Origin: Bradyrhizobium semiaridum
Lineage (GTDB): Bacteria > Pseudomonadota > Alphaproteobacteria > Rhizobiales > Xanthobacteraceae
Direction of reading: 5' to 3'
NCBI RefSeq assembly: GCF_020329505.1
Contig: NZ_JAGKJJ010000002.1
Location: forward strand, 124,001-188,000
DNA: 64,000 nucleotides
The notes beneath the pieces were generated by a model. That model did no database searches, was not told the origin of the DNA, and was given only the letters and a program-made list of their open reading frames with translations. The position numbers and the translations under genes are program-made. This document shows, in pieces, positions 24,518 to 34,700 of the stretch. Positions within the stretch are counted from its first letter, which is position 1. Each line of letters opens with the position of its first letter.

Positions 24518-25398
24518 ACGCGCCGACGTACAACTTCGCCTATCTCGACGAACAGACCAAGCGGATGATCCGCCGCGCGATCCTCAAGGCGATCGCGATC
24601 CCCGGCTATCAGGTGCCGTTCGCCAGCCGCGAGATGCCGATGCCCTATGGCTGGGGCACCGGCGGCGTGCAGGTGACCGCGGCGATCCTCGGGCCTGACG
24701 ACGTGCTGAAGGTCATCGACCAGGGTTCCGACGACACCACCAACGCGATCTCGATCCGCAAGTTCTTCGGCAAGACCGCGGGCGTTGCGACGACCACATC
24801 GACGACCGACGCCACCGTGATCCAGACGCGGCACCGCATTCCCGAGGCCGAGCTGCATGCGGGGCAGGTGCTGGTCTATCAGGTGCCGATCCCCGAGCCG
24901 CTGCGCTTCCTCGAGCCGCGCGAGACCGAGACGCGGCGCATGCATGCGCTGGCCGAATACGGCCTGATGCATGTCAAGCTCTACGAGGACATCGCGCGCT
25001 TCGGCCACATCGCGACCGCCTACGCCTACCCGGTGAAGGTGAATGCGCGCTACGTGATGGACCCGTCGCCGACGCCGAAATTCGACAATCCGAAGATGGA
25101 CAATTGCGCGGCGCTGCAGCTGTTCGGCGCCGGCCGCGAGAAGCGCATCTATGCGATCCCGCCCTACACCACGGTAGTATCGCTGGATTTCGAGGACCAC
25201 CCGTTCACGCGCTACCGCTTCGACGCGCCCTGCGCGCTGTGCGGCGCCGACAATTCCTATCTCGACGAGATCGTCACCGACGACAGAGGCGGGCGGATGT
25301 TCGTCTGCTCCGACACCGATTTCTGCGAGCAGCGCCAGGCCGCCGGCCATCACGGCACCGAAAGGGCGGCGCCGCACAAGGAGAAGGCGCATGTCTGA
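24514..25398 (+). CDS. phnJ: C-P lyase PhnJ, radical SAM enzyme
   Basis: 294 residues. Cluster ligands C240 and C243 (CALC) with C265, and the catalytic C271, spaced CxxC-21-C-5-C exactly as in known PhnJ, so the enzyme looks active. N-terminal motifs NFAYLDEQTKRMIRRAILKA and MPYGWGTGGVQVT are intact. It cleaves the C-P bond through a SAM-derived radical, releasing the alkane and ribose 1,2-cyclic phosphate. The stop overlaps phnK by eight bases. Confidence 0.95.
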   Translation: MNAPTYNFAYLDEQTKRMIRRAILKAIAIPGYQVPFASREMPMPYGWGTGGVQVTAAILGPDDVLKVIDQGSDDTTNAISIRKFFGKTAGVATTTSTTDATVIQTRHRIPEAELHAGQVLVYQVPIPEPLRFLEPRETETRRMHALAEYGLMHVKLYEDIARFGHIATAYAYPVKVNARYVMDPSPTPKFDNPKMDNCAALQLFGAGREKRIYAIPPYTTVVSLDFEDHPFTRYRFDAPCALCGADNSYLDEIVTDDRGGRMFVCSDTDFCEQRQAAGHHGTERAAPHKEKAHV

Positions 25399-26188
25399 GG
25401 CGTCTCATCTCGACAACGACCAGCCGCTGCTGGTTGCCGACGGGCTCGCCAAGAACTATGGCCAGCTCGCGGCCTGCCGCGACATCTCGTTCTCGCTCTA
25501 TCCGGGCGAGGTGCTGGCGATCGTCGGCGAATCCGGCTCGGGCAAGTCGACGCTGCTGCAGCTGCTCTCGGCGCAGCTCGCGCCGAGCGCGGGACGCGTG
25601 TCGTACCGGATGCGCGACGGCGTGCTGCGCGACCTCGCCGTACTCGGCGAGGCCGAGCGCCGCTTCCTGTTCCGCACCGACTGGGGCTTCGTGCATCAGG
25701 ATCCGGCGCAGGGTCTGCGCATGGGCGTTTCGGCCGGCGCCAATGTCGGCGAACGGCTGATGGCGGTGGGCTGGAATCACTACGGCAAAATCCGCGACAG
25801 CGCCTCGACCTGGCTGGAGCGGGTCGAGATCGACGTCGGCCGCATCGACGATGCGCCGAAGACCTATTCGGGCGGCATGCGGCAGCGGCTGCAGATCGCC
25901 CGCAACCTCGTCACCGAGCCGCGGCTGGTGTTCATGGACGAGCCGACCGGCGGCCTCGACGTCTCGGTGCAGGCGCGCCTGCTCGATTTGATGCGCAACC
26001 TGGTCAGCGAGCTCGGTCTCGCCGCCATCGTCGTCACCCACGATCTCGCCGTCGCGCGGCTGTTGTCGCATCGGGTCATGGTGATGAAGGGCGGCCGCGT
26101 CATCGAGACCGGCTTGACCGACCAGGTGCTTGACGACCCGCGCGAGCCTTATACCCAACTGCTCGTCTCCTCGATCCTACCGCCATGA
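25391..26188 (+). CDS. phnK: C-P lyase ATP-binding subunit PhnK
   Basis: 265 residues. Walker A GESGSGKST at 46-54; the insert RTDWGFVHQDPAQGLRMGVS is characteristic of PhnK; signature YSGGMRQRLQIARNL; Walker B LVFMDEPTGGLDVSVQ. PhnK docks on the GHIJ core rather than energising a transporter. ATGA overlap with phnL. Confidence 0.92.
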   Translation: MSEASHLDNDQPLLVADGLAKNYGQLAACRDISFSLYPGEVLAIVGESGSGKSTLLQLLSAQLAPSAGRVSYRMRDGVLRDLAVLGEAERRFLFRTDWGFVHQDPAQGLRMGVSAGANVGERLMAVGWNHYGKIRDSASTWLERVEIDVGRIDDAPKTYSGGMRQRLQIARNLVTEPRLVFMDEPTGGLDVSVQARLLDLMRNLVSELGLAAIVVTHDLAVARLLSHRVMVMKGGRVIETGLTDQVLDDPREPYTQLLVSSILPP

Positions 26189-26895
26189 GCCTGCCAATGA
26201 CCGCGATGATCGAACTCGCCAACGCCGAAAAGACCTTCACCATGCATCTGCAGGGCGGCGTCGAGCTGCCCGTGGTGCGCGGCGTCTCGTTCCATGTCGA
26301 GCCAGGCGAATGCGTCGTGCTGTCGGGCCCGTCGGGCGCCGGCAAATCCTCCATCCTCAAGATGATCTTCGGCAATTACCGCTGCGACAGCGGCCGGATC
26401 GGCATCCGCCACCACGGCGCGGTGATCGACCTCGCCACCGCCGAGCCGCGCCAGGTGCTGAGCATCCGCCGCTCGACCATCGGCTATGTCAGCCAGTTCC
26501 TCCGCGCAGTGCCGCGGGTCGCGACCATCGACGTCGTCGCCGAGCCGCTGATCGTCAACGGCGTGGCGCGCGAGGAGGCCCGCACCCGCGCCGGCCATCT
26601 TCTGCGCCGGCTCAACATCCCCGAGCGGCTGTGGACGTTGCCGCCCTCGACCTTCTCCGGCGGCGAGCAGCAGCGTGTCAACATCGCACGCGGCTTCATC
26701 TCCGACCTTCCCATCCTGTTGCTGGACGAACCGACCGCTTCGCTCGATGCGGCGAATCGCGCAGTTGTGGTCGAGCTGATTGCCGAGAAGAAGACTAAGG
26801 GCGTCGCGATGGTCGCGATCGTCCATGATGACGAGATCCGCCATCTGATCGCCGACCGGATCGTCGACGTGACCTCGTTCGCCGCTGCTGCCTGA
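26185..26895 (+). CDS. phnL: C-P lyase ATP-binding subunit PhnL
   Basis: 236 residues from the ATG at 26185 within the phnK stop. Walker A GPSGAGKSS at 48-56, signature FSGGEQQRVNIARGF, Walker B ILLLDEPTASLD, switch His in AIVHDDEIR. The PhnL-specific segment IGYVSQFLRAVPRVATIDVV is present. It supports C-P lyase assembly and catalysis. Confidence 0.92.
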   Translation: MSLPMTAMIELANAEKTFTMHLQGGVELPVVRGVSFHVEPGECVVLSGPSGAGKSSILKMIFGNYRCDSGRIGIRHHGAVIDLATAEPRQVLSIRRSTIGYVSQFLRAVPRVATIDVVAEPLIVNGVAREEARTRAGHLLRRLNIPERLWTLPPSTFSGGEQQRVNIARGFISDLPILLLDEPTASLDAANRAVVVELIAEKKTKGVAMVAIVHDDEIRHLIADRIVDVTSFAAAA

Positions 26896-26909
26896 AGGAA
26901 CCATTTGAA

Positions 26910-28064
26910 ATGACCGCCAAGCAAGACACCATCATCGGCAACGCGAGGGTCGTTCTCGCCGATCGCGTGATCGAGCAGGGCTGGGTGGCGATATCTGACG
27001 GCAAGATCGCCGAATTCGGCGAGGGCCGGGCGCCCGAAGCGGCGGAGGACGCCGGCGGCGACCTGATCATGCCCGGCCTGATCGAGCTGCACACCGACCA
27101 TCTCGAGATGCACTATGTGCCACGGCCGAAGGTGTTCTGGAATCCGATCGCCGCCGTGATCTCCTATGACGGCCAGCTTGCCACCTCGGGCATCACCACG
27201 GTGCTGGATTCGCTGAGAGTCTGGCGCGAGGACGGCGCCGAGGAGGTCGACGGCCGCGCCGGCGTGCTGGCGGCGGCGATCTCCGCCGCGCGCGAAGAGA
27301 ATTTGCTGCGTGCCGATCACTTCCTGCATCTGCGCTGCGAGGTGCCGATGCCCTCGGTGGTGGAGGAGGCCAAGGAACTGGTCGGCCGGCCGGACGTGCG
27401 GCTGATGTCGCTGATGGACCACACGCCGGGCCAGCGCCAGTTCCGCGACGAGGTGAAGCTGCGCGACTATTACCGCGGCAAGGGCGGCGGCATGACCGAC
27501 GCCGAGCTCGACGTGCTGTTCGCGCGGCGGTTCGACTATCAGAAGCAATATGCCGCGACCAATGTCCGCGCGATCGTCGCGCTGGCGCAGCAGCATGGCA
27601 TCCCGCTGGCGAGCCATGACGACACCACGGAAGAGAACGTGGCCGATGCGATCAACGACAAGGTCGCCGTCGCCGAATTCCCGACCACGATGGAAGCCGC
27701 GCGCGGGCTGCACACCGCCGGGATCGATATCCTGATGGGGGCGCCGAACGTCGTTCGCGGCGGTTCGCATTCCGGCAACATCGCGGCGGTCGATCTCGCG
27801 CGCGAGGGCGTTCTCGACATCCTGTCGTCGGACTACATCCCCTCGAGCCTCTTGATGGCGGCGCTGCAGCTGCCGCGGCATGTGCCGGCGATCGATCTTG
27901 CCGCCGCGGTCCGCACCGTGACCAAGACGCCGGCCGAGGCGGTCGGCCTGTCCGACCGCGGCGAGATCGCGGTCGGCCGGCGCGCCGACCTGATCCGCGT
28001 CCATGTCGCGCGCGACCTTCCGGTGGTGCGCAGCGTCTGGCGCGAGGGAGGGCGGGTCGCATGA
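26910..28064 (+). CDS. phnM: Alpha-D-ribose 1-methylphosphonate 5-triphosphate diphosphatase (canonical PhnM)
   Basis: 384 residues. Amidohydrolase motifs in PhnM form: [58 protein letters not shown] and LSSDYIPSSLL. It removes pyrophosphate from the ribosyl triphosphate before PhnJ acts. It follows phnL by 14 bases and overlaps phnN (ATGA). Compare the second, more divergent copy at 15.5-16.7 kb. Confidence 0.93.
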   Translation: MTAKQDTIIGNARVVLADRVIEQGWVAISDGKIAEFGEGRAPEAAEDAGGDLIMPGLIELHTDHLEMHYVPRPKVFWNPIAAVISYDGQLATSGITTVLDSLRVWREDGAEEVDGRAGVLAAAISAAREENLLRADHFLHLRCEVPMPSVVEEAKELVGRPDVRLMSLMDHTPGQRQFRDEVKLRDYYRGKGGGMTDAELDVLFARRFDYQKQYAATNVRAIVALAQQHGIPLASHDDTTEENVADAINDKVAVAEFPTTMEAARGLHTAGIDILMGAPNVVRGGSHSGNIAAVDLAREGVLDILSSDYIPSSLLMAALQLPRHVPAIDLAAAVRTVTKTPAEAVGLSDRGEIAVGRRADLIRVHVARDLPVVRSVWREGGRVA

Positions 28065-28696
28065 CCGACGCGTCCGTCGTCGCCGAGCAGCATGCCCGAT
28101 CGATCGGCCCAGGCCGCCTGATCCTGGTCGTCGGGCCGAGCGGTGCCGGCAAGGATACGCTGTTGTCGCTGGCGAAGGCAGCCTGTGCCGATATCAGCGG
28201 CATCGTGTTTCCGCGCCGTCTGATCACCCGCGCCGCGTCGGCGTCGGAGGACAATGACGAGGTCAGTGCGGAGCAGTTTCAGCGCGGCGTCGCCAATGGC
28301 GACTACGCGATGCACTGGGAGGCGCATGGGCATCGTTACGCGCTGTCGCGGGCGATCGGTGACGACATCCGCGCCGGCCGCACCGTGATCGCCAATGTTT
28401 CGCGCACCGTGATCGCGGCCGCGCGCCGCGACTATGCCAACGTCGTCGTGGTCTCGATCACCGCGCCGCCTGACGTGCTTGCCGCGCGCCTTGCGGCGCG
28501 GGCCCGTGCCAGCGACGGCCAGCTCGCACAGCGGCTGGCGCGCAGCGTCGACGAGACGACGGCCACGCCCGATGTCACGATCGTGAACTCCGGCACCGCC
28601 GAATATCACGCGCGGCAGCTGGTCCGCGTCATCAAGGGCGAGCGTTGGGACGATAAGCAGCAGCAAGGGAGAAGTGACGCTGATGTCGGTGATTGA
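28061..28696 (+). CDS. phnN: Ribose 1,5-bisphosphate phosphokinase
   Basis: 211 residues from the ATG overlapping the phnM stop. Guanylate-kinase-like P-loop GPSGAGKDT at 25-33, FPRRLITRAASASEDNDEVS, MHWEAHGHRYALS and VVSITAPPDVLAARLAARAR. It makes PRPP from ribose 1,5-bisphosphate, returning the C-P lyase product to nucleotide metabolism. The gene end overlaps the start of the following flavoprotein gene. Confidence 0.92.
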   Translation: MTDASVVAEQHARSIGPGRLILVVGPSGAGKDTLLSLAKAACADISGIVFPRRLITRAASASEDNDEVSAEQFQRGVANGDYAMHWEAHGHRYALSRAIGDDIRAGRTVIANVSRTVIAAARRDYANVVVVSITAPPDVLAARLAARARASDGQLAQRLARSVDETTATPDVTIVNSGTAEYHARQLVRVIKGERWDDKQQQGRSDADVGD

Positions 28697-29294
28697 AACG
28701 ATCGAGCAGCTCGAAGCGATCTATGGCTTCCCGAACGACGCGTCGACCGTGAAGGTCGCCGATCGGGTGACGCCGCTCTATCGGGTGCTGATCGAGAAAT
28801 CGCCGTTCGTGTCGCTGGCGACGTCGGGGCCAGAGGGCCTCGACTGCTCGCCGCGCGGCGACCTGCCGGGCTTCGTCCGCATCCACGACGACAAGACGCT
28901 GATGATGCCGGACCGCCGCGGCAACAATCGCTGCGATTCGTTGCGCAACATCGTACGCGATCCGCGTGTCGGGCTGCTGTTCCTGATCCCGGGCTCCGGC
29001 AGCACGCTGCGCGTCAACGGCCGCGCCTATGTCACGGCCGAGCGGGAACTGCTGGCTTCATTCGAGATGGAAGGCAAAACGCCGCGCACCGTCATCGTGA
29101 TGACCGTGGACGAGATCTACTTCCAATGCGCCCGCGCCATCGTGCGCTCCGATCTCTGGAATCCCGACAAGCGGGTCGATCCGAGGTCGTTGCCGACACC
29201 AGGCCAGATCCTCGCCGAGATGAGCGAGAACACGGTCGGCGGCGAGAAGTACGACCGGGAATGGCCCGAGCGCGCGCGGCAGACGATGTGGTGA
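28683..29294 (+). CDS. FMN-dependent PPOX-type flavoprotein (MSMEG_1061-like)
   Basis: About 203 residues; the ATG at 28683 (11 bases after GGGAG) is preferred over the GTG at 28674. PNPOx-fold features: SPFVSLATSGPEGLDCSPRG, RRGNNRCDSLRNIVRDPRVG and the FMN-binding strand GSTLRVNGRAYVT. It resembles PPOX-type flavoproteins of unknown reaction. It overlaps phnN by 14 bases and ends the C-P lyase operon, but any role in phosphonate use is only inferred from position. Confidence 0.8.
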   Translation: MSVIETIEQLEAIYGFPNDASTVKVADRVTPLYRVLIEKSPFVSLATSGPEGLDCSPRGDLPGFVRIHDDKTLMMPDRRGNNRCDSLRNIVRDPRVGLLFLIPGSGSTLRVNGRAYVTAERELLASFEMEGKTPRTVIVMTVDEIYFQCARAIVRSDLWNPDKRVDPRSLPTPGQILAEMSENTVGGEKYDREWPERARQTMW

Positions 29295-29310
29295 GCGCGG
29301 GCGGCCGCGA

Positions 29311-29535
29311 TCAGTCGGACGCGGTCTTGCCGACCACGGACTGACCGGAGACTTGCGCCGTCGGCGTGCTGTGCATCCCGGGCAGGCCAGTGGTGAGCGA
29401 GAGCCCAACCAGGATCGCGATCACCGCAAGGCCACCGACGATGCCGGCATAGAAACCGGCGCCGTGGCGAACCGGCTGCGGCTGCGCTGACTGGGGGTCC
29501 TGCTGGGGTTGCTGTTGCGTATCCTCGGCATTCAT
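29311..29535 (-). CDS. Small single-pass membrane protein, unknown function
   Basis: 74 residues from the ATG at 29535, which has GGGAG eight bases upstream (an upstream ATG at 29553 lacks one). A Gln/Pro-rich N-terminus (roughly 1-25) precedes one transmembrane helix (FYAGIVGGLAVIAILVGLSL) and a short polar tail. It is downstream of the TetR gene in the same direction. I do not recognise a family. Confidence 0.6.
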   Translation of the reverse strand: MNAEDTQQQPQQDPQSAQPQPVRHGAGFYAGIVGGLAVIAILVGLSLTTGLPGMHSTPTAQVSGQSVVGKTASD

Positions 29536-29641
29536 TGGTCGTCTCCCGCTCACGACATGACGCGGGACAACCGGCGCCGATCGGGCCGCGTTCCGTGACA
29601 GCGCGATGAATTTGACAGGTTGCCGATGTGGCGAAGCGCCG

Positions 29642-30247
29642 TTACGCGTCGCCCTTCGACTGCTCCTCGAACGCCTTCAGCGACACGGCCGCGATCTCGC
29701 GCAGCGCCTCGCGGGTCGCACCGGAGGAGGCCATCACGCACATGCCTGACGCGACGGCGGAGAGGTAGCGCGCGAGCGACGCAGGGTCGGCGCCGTCGCC
29801 CAGATCGCGGTCCGCCTTGGCGCGGACAAAACGGTCACGCAATTGATCCTCGGTGTGATTGCGGCGCGCCGCCAGCTCGAAGGGAACATTCGCCGAGCCA
29901 GTGCCGCAGGCCAGGCCACCCTGGACCAGCAGACAGCCAGGCGGGTTGGCAGGGTCGGTCTGGGCGTCCGCATGCTCCATCAGGAAGCGTTCGGCGACCT
30001 CGCGGGCGGTGGGCGCGCCCAACACCTTCTCCATCCAGGCGTCGCGTTTCTCGGTGTAGCGGTCGAGCGCGGCCTTCAGCAGGCCTTCCTTGCTGCCGAA
30101 GGCGGCATAGAGGCTCGGCGGATTGATGTGCATTGCCTCGGTGAGCTGCGCGATCGTCGCGCCCTCATAGCCGTGGCGCCAGAACACCTCCATGGCCTGG
30201 TCCAAAGCGGCGTCCGCGTCGAATGCGCGGGGGCGTCCCATACCCAT
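29642..30247 (-). CDS. TetR/AcrR-family repressor
   Basis: 201 residues. N-terminal HTH: DAALDQAMEVFWRHGYEGAT, IAQLTEAMHINPPSLYAAFG and SKEGLLKAALDRY. A ligand domain with Cys residues follows (PPGCLLVQGGLACG). It is divergent from the RND efflux operon and is its probable repressor, with candidate palindromes in the shared promoter. The ATG at 30247 has GGAG eight bases upstream. Confidence 0.85.
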   Translation of the reverse strand: MGMGRPRAFDADAALDQAMEVFWRHGYEGATIAQLTEAMHINPPSLYAAFGSKEGLLKAALDRYTEKRDAWMEKVLGAPTAREVAERFLMEHADAQTDPANPPGCLLVQGGLACGTGSANVPFELAARRNHTEDQLRDRFVRAKADRDLGDGADPASLARYLSAVASGMCVMASSGATREALREIAAVSLKAFEEQSKGDA

Positions 30248-30375
30248 TTCGTTGCTCCGTAAGCCGGGTGCCGTTTCTACGACGGGATTGTCCCTAGCCT
30301 ATCTCGTTGTTGGACGTGATGTTTTTCCGCGACTTTCCATTTCCCCAGAAACGCGCTAAGAAATTCATAGCGTCC

Positions 30376-30435
30376 GATACATAAGTATCTTGCGAAGCCG
30401 CGTCCAGCTCCACATCTGTAGCGAGCACTACAGAT
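30376..30435. promoter_or_regulatory. Two palindromes in the TetR/RND divergent promoter
   Basis: GATAC-ataa-GTATC (30376-30389) and ATCTGTAG-cgagca-CTACAGAT (30414-30435, perfect 8-bp arms). The second lies 17 bases before the adaptor gene start. Both are plausible binding sites for the TetR dimer; which one is used cannot be told from sequence. Confidence 0.5.
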
Positions 30436-30452
30436 CGATTTGGAGCGCGCTC

Positions 30453-31697
30453 ATGCCTTCGTCAACCCAAGATCCCCGTTCCGGCCGTTTCCGATCCATT
30501 GTTGGAGGTATTGTGATCCTCGGCGGCCTCGCGGTGGCCGGTTCGATCACCACCGGCCGCTATTTTTATGCCGCGCAAGCGACGGCGCCCGCGGCGGCTC
30601 CCGAGCAGGCGGTGCCCGTCACTGTCGCCATCGTCGAGCCGCGCCCGGCCACGCTGTTCGAGGAGTTCTCCGGCCGGCTCGAGGCCGTCGACCGCATCCA
30701 ACTCCGGCCGCGAGTCGCCGGCGCGATCCTCGCGACCAACTTCACCGAGGGCGCGCTGGTGAAGGCCGGCGATGTCCTGTTCAAGATCGATCCGGCGCCC
30801 TATGCCGCCGAGGTCGACAAGGCCCAGGCCCAGCTCGAGGCGGCGAAGGCGAGAGCCGTGTTCACCGCCAGCGAGGTCGAGCGCGGCGCAGCTCTGGTCG
30901 GCAACAACGTCGTCACCCGGCGTGATTTCGACCAGCGCGACAACGCCAATCGCGAGGCGATCGCCAACGTCAAGGCGGCGGAGGCGACGCTGCAGACGGC
31001 CAAACTCAATCTCGACTACACCGAGGTGCGCGCGCCGGTCGATGGCCGCGTCGGCAAGATCGAGGTCACCGTCGGCAACCTCGTCGCCGCCGGCACCGCA
31101 TCGCCGGTGCTGACCACGCTGGTCTCGGTCAATCCGATCTACGCGAGCTTCGATGCCGACGAGGAAATGGTGCTGCGCGCGCTGAACTCGATCGCCGACG
31201 GCTCCGGCCAGCGTGGCAATCTCGCCAGGATCCCGGTCGAGATGACGACCTCCGGCGGCCTCGGTGCCAAGGGCCACATCCAGCTGATCGACAACCAGGT
31301 CAACAGCCAGAGCGGCACCATCCGCGTCCGCGCCACCTTCCGTAACGACGACGGCCGGCTGATCCCCGGACAGTTCGCGCGGGTGCGCATGGGCCAGCCG
31401 CAGCAGCAGACGCTGGTGCTGATCGACGAGCGCGCCGTCGGCACCGACCAGGACAAGAAGTTCGTCATGGTCGTCGGCGACGACAGCCGCGCGGTGTACC
31501 GCTCGGTCACGCTCGGCGGCGCGGTCGACGGCCTGCGCATCGTCACCGCTGGCCTGAAGTCGGGCGAGCGTATCGTCGTCAACGGCCTGCAGCGCGTGCG
31601 CCCCGGCGCCCTCCTGAAGCTGGAGGTCGCCGAGATGGGCGCGCGCGGCATGCAGCAGGCAGCCGCCGAAACCAGGCAGAACACGGCGCAGCGCTGA
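30453..31697 (+). CDS. RND efflux periplasmic adaptor (membrane-fusion protein)
   Basis: 414 residues from the ATG at 30453 (TGGAG upstream). An N-terminal membrane anchor (IVGGIVILGGLAVAGSITTG) is followed by lipoyl halves (IQLRPRVAGAILATNFTEGA and NLDYTEVRAPVDGRVGKIEV), a helical hairpin and a beta-barrel (RIPVEMTTSGGLGAKGHIQL). Its sequence type matches the MexE/BpeE group. It links the inner-membrane pump to an outer-membrane channel, which is not encoded here. Confidence 0.9.
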   Translation: MPSSTQDPRSGRFRSIVGGIVILGGLAVAGSITTGRYFYAAQATAPAAAPEQAVPVTVAIVEPRPATLFEEFSGRLEAVDRIQLRPRVAGAILATNFTEGALVKAGDVLFKIDPAPYAAEVDKAQAQLEAAKARAVFTASEVERGAALVGNNVVTRRDFDQRDNANREAIANVKAAEATLQTAKLNLDYTEVRAPVDGRVGKIEVTVGNLVAAGTASPVLTTLVSVNPIYASFDADEEMVLRALNSIADGSGQRGNLARIPVEMTTSGGLGAKGHIQLIDNQVNSQSGTIRVRATFRNDDGRLIPGQFARVRMGQPQQQTLVLIDERAVGTDQDKKFVMVVGDDSRAVYRSVTLGGAVDGLRIVTAGLKSGERIVVNGLQRVRPGALLKLEVAEMGARGMQQAAAETRQNTAQR

Positions 31698-31725
31698 GCC
31701 TTCGCTGCGCCCCAGGGGCACCACC

Positions 31726-34700
31726 ATGAATCTCTCAAAATTCTTCATCGACCGGCCGATCTTCGCCGGCGTGCTATCGATCCTGATCTTCCTTGCCGGC
31801 CTGATCTCGCTGTTTGCGATGCCGATCTCGGAATACCCCGACGTGGTGCCGCCCTCGGTGGTGGTCCGCGCGACCTATCCCGGCGCCAATCCCAAGGTAA
31901 TCGCCGAGACGGTGGCAACGCCGATCGAGGAGCAGATCAACGGCGTCGAGGGCATGCTCTATATGTCGAGCCAGGCCACCACCGACGGCGCGATGACGCT
32001 GACCGTGACGTTCCGCCTCGGCACCGATCCCGACAAGGCGACGCAACTGGTGCAGAACCGCGTGCAGCAGGCCGAGCCGCGCCTGCCGGCGGTGGTGCGC
32101 CAGCTCGGCATCATCACCAAGAAGAGCTCGCCCGACCTCACCATGGTCGTGCATCTGTTGTCGCCGAACAACCGCTACGACATGACGTATCTGCGCAACT
32201 ACGCGGTGCTCAACGTCAAGGACCGGCTGGCACGGATCGACGGCGTCGGCGACGTCCAGCTCTACGGCGCCGGCGACTATTCGATGCGGATCTGGGTCGA
32301 TCCGCAGAAGGCGGCCGAGCATGCAATGACCGCCAACGATATCGTCAAGGCGATCCAGGCGCAGAACGTCGAGGCCGCCGCCGGCGTGGTCGGCTCCTCG
32401 CCGAGCGTCAAGGGCATCGACCTGCAGCTCTCGGTCAACGCCGAGGGACGGCTGTCGACCGAGGAACAGTTCGGCGACATCGTGGTCAAGACCGGCGCGA
32501 ATGGCGAGGTGGTGCGGCTGCGCGACGTCGCGCGGATCGAGCTCGGCGCGTCCGAATACGGCTTGCGCTCGCTGCTCGACAACAAGCAGGCGGTGGCGCT
32601 GCCGATCTTCCAGGCCCCGGGCTCCAACGCGCTGCAGATCTCGGACAACGTCCGCGCCACCATGGCCGAGATCAAGAAGAACATGCCGGAGGGTGTGTCC
32701 TACCAGATCGTCTACGACCCGACCCAGTTCGTGCGCTCCTCGATCGAGGCCGTGATCCACACCCTGCTCGAGGCGATCGCGCTGGTCGTGCTGGTCGTGA
32801 TCCTGTTCCTGCAGACCTGGCGCGCCTCGATCATCCCGCTGCTGGCGGTGCCGGTGTCGATCGTCGGCACGTTTGCGGTGATGCATGTGTTCGGCTTTTC
32901 GATCAACGCGCTCAGCCTGTTCGGCCTCGTGCTCGCGATCGGCATCGTGGTCGACGACGCCATCGTCGTGGTCGAGAACGTCGAGCGCAACATCGAATCC
33001 GGGCTGTCGCCGCGCGATGCCACCAACCAGGCGATGCGCGAAGTGTCGGGTCCGATCATCGCGATCGCGCTGGTGCTGATCGCGGTGTTCGTGCCGCTGG
33101 CGTTCATCTCCGGCCTCACCGGCCAGTTCTACAAGCAGTTCGCGCTGACGATCGCGATCTCGACCGTGATCTCCGCCATCAACTCGCTGACGCTCTCGCC
33201 GGCGCTGGCGGCGCTGCTGCTGAAGGGCCATCACGAGCCCAAGGACCGCCTGACGCTGATCATGGAGAAGTCGCTGGGCTGGTTCTTCCGCGGCTTCAAC
33301 AAGGTGTTCACGAAGTCGTCCGAGAACTATGGCCGCACCGTCACCAAGGTGATCTACGGCAAGGCCGCGGTGATCGGTCTCTATGTGGTGCTGGTCGGCC
33401 TGACCGGCGTGCTGTTCAAGCAGGTGCCGAGCGGCTTCGTGCCAGGCCAGGACAAGCAGTATCTGGTCGGGTTCGCGCGGCTGCCTGACGGCGCCACGCT
33501 CGACCGCACCGAGGAGGTGATCCGCAAGATGAGCGACATCGCGCTGACCCAGCCCGGTGTCGAGAGCTCGGTGGCGTTCCCGGGCCTGTCGATCTCCGGC
33601 TTCACCAACTCCTCCAACGCCGGCATCGTGTTCTCGACGCTCAAACCGTTCGACGAGCGCAAGGATCCCGCGCTCAGCGGCAATGCGATCGCGGCCGAGC
33701 TAAACAAGAAATATGCCGGCATCCAGGAAGCCTTCATCGCCATGTTCCCGCCGCCGCCGGTCAACGGCCTCGGCACCATCGGCGGCTTCAAGCTACAGAT
33801 CGAGGACCGTGCCGGCCTCGGCTATGACGCGCTGAACGACGCGACCAAGGCGTTCATGGCGGCGATCTCGAAGGCGCCGGAGATCGCCGGCGCGTTCTCC
33901 AGCTTCCAGGTCAACGTGCCGCAGCTGTTCGCCGATATCGACCGCACCAAGGCGTTGCAGCTCGGTGTGCCGGTGACGGAGGTGTTCAACACGCTGCAGA
34001 TTTATCTCGGCTCCTACTACGTCAACGACTTCAACAAGTTCGGCCGCACCTATTCGGTCTATGTGCAGGCCGACGCGCCGTTCCGCGCGCGCGCCGACGA
34101 CATCAGGCAGTTGAAGGTGCGCTCGTCGTCGGGCGACATGGTGCCGCTGTCGGCCTTGCTGAAGGTGCGCCAGAGCGCCGGTCCGGAGCGCGCGATCCGC
34201 TACAACGGCTTCCTGTCGTCGGACATCAACGCCGCCGCGGCGCCCGGCTATTCCTCCGGCCAGGCGCAGGAGGCGGCGACGCGGATCGCAGCCGAGGTGT
34301 TGCCGCCCGGCTTTGCCTTCGAATGGACCGACCTGACCTATCAGGAGTTCATCGCCGGCAATTCCGGGATCTGGGTATTTCCGCTCGCGATCCTGCTGGT
34401 GTTCCTGGTGCTCGCCGCGCTCTATGAGAGCCTCGCGCTGCCGCTCTCGATCATCATGATCGTGCCGATGGGCCTGCTCGCTGCGATGTTCGGCGTCTGG
34501 CTGTCGAAGGGCGACAACAACGTCTTCACCCAGATCGGCCTGATCGTGCTGGTCGGCCTGTCGGCGAAGAACGCGATCCTGATCGTCGAGTTCGCGCGTG
34601 AGCTCGAATTCGCTGGCCGTTCGCCGATCCGGGCCGCGATCGAGGCGAGCCGGCTGCGGCTGCGGCCGATCCTCATGACGTCGATGGCGTTCATCATGGG

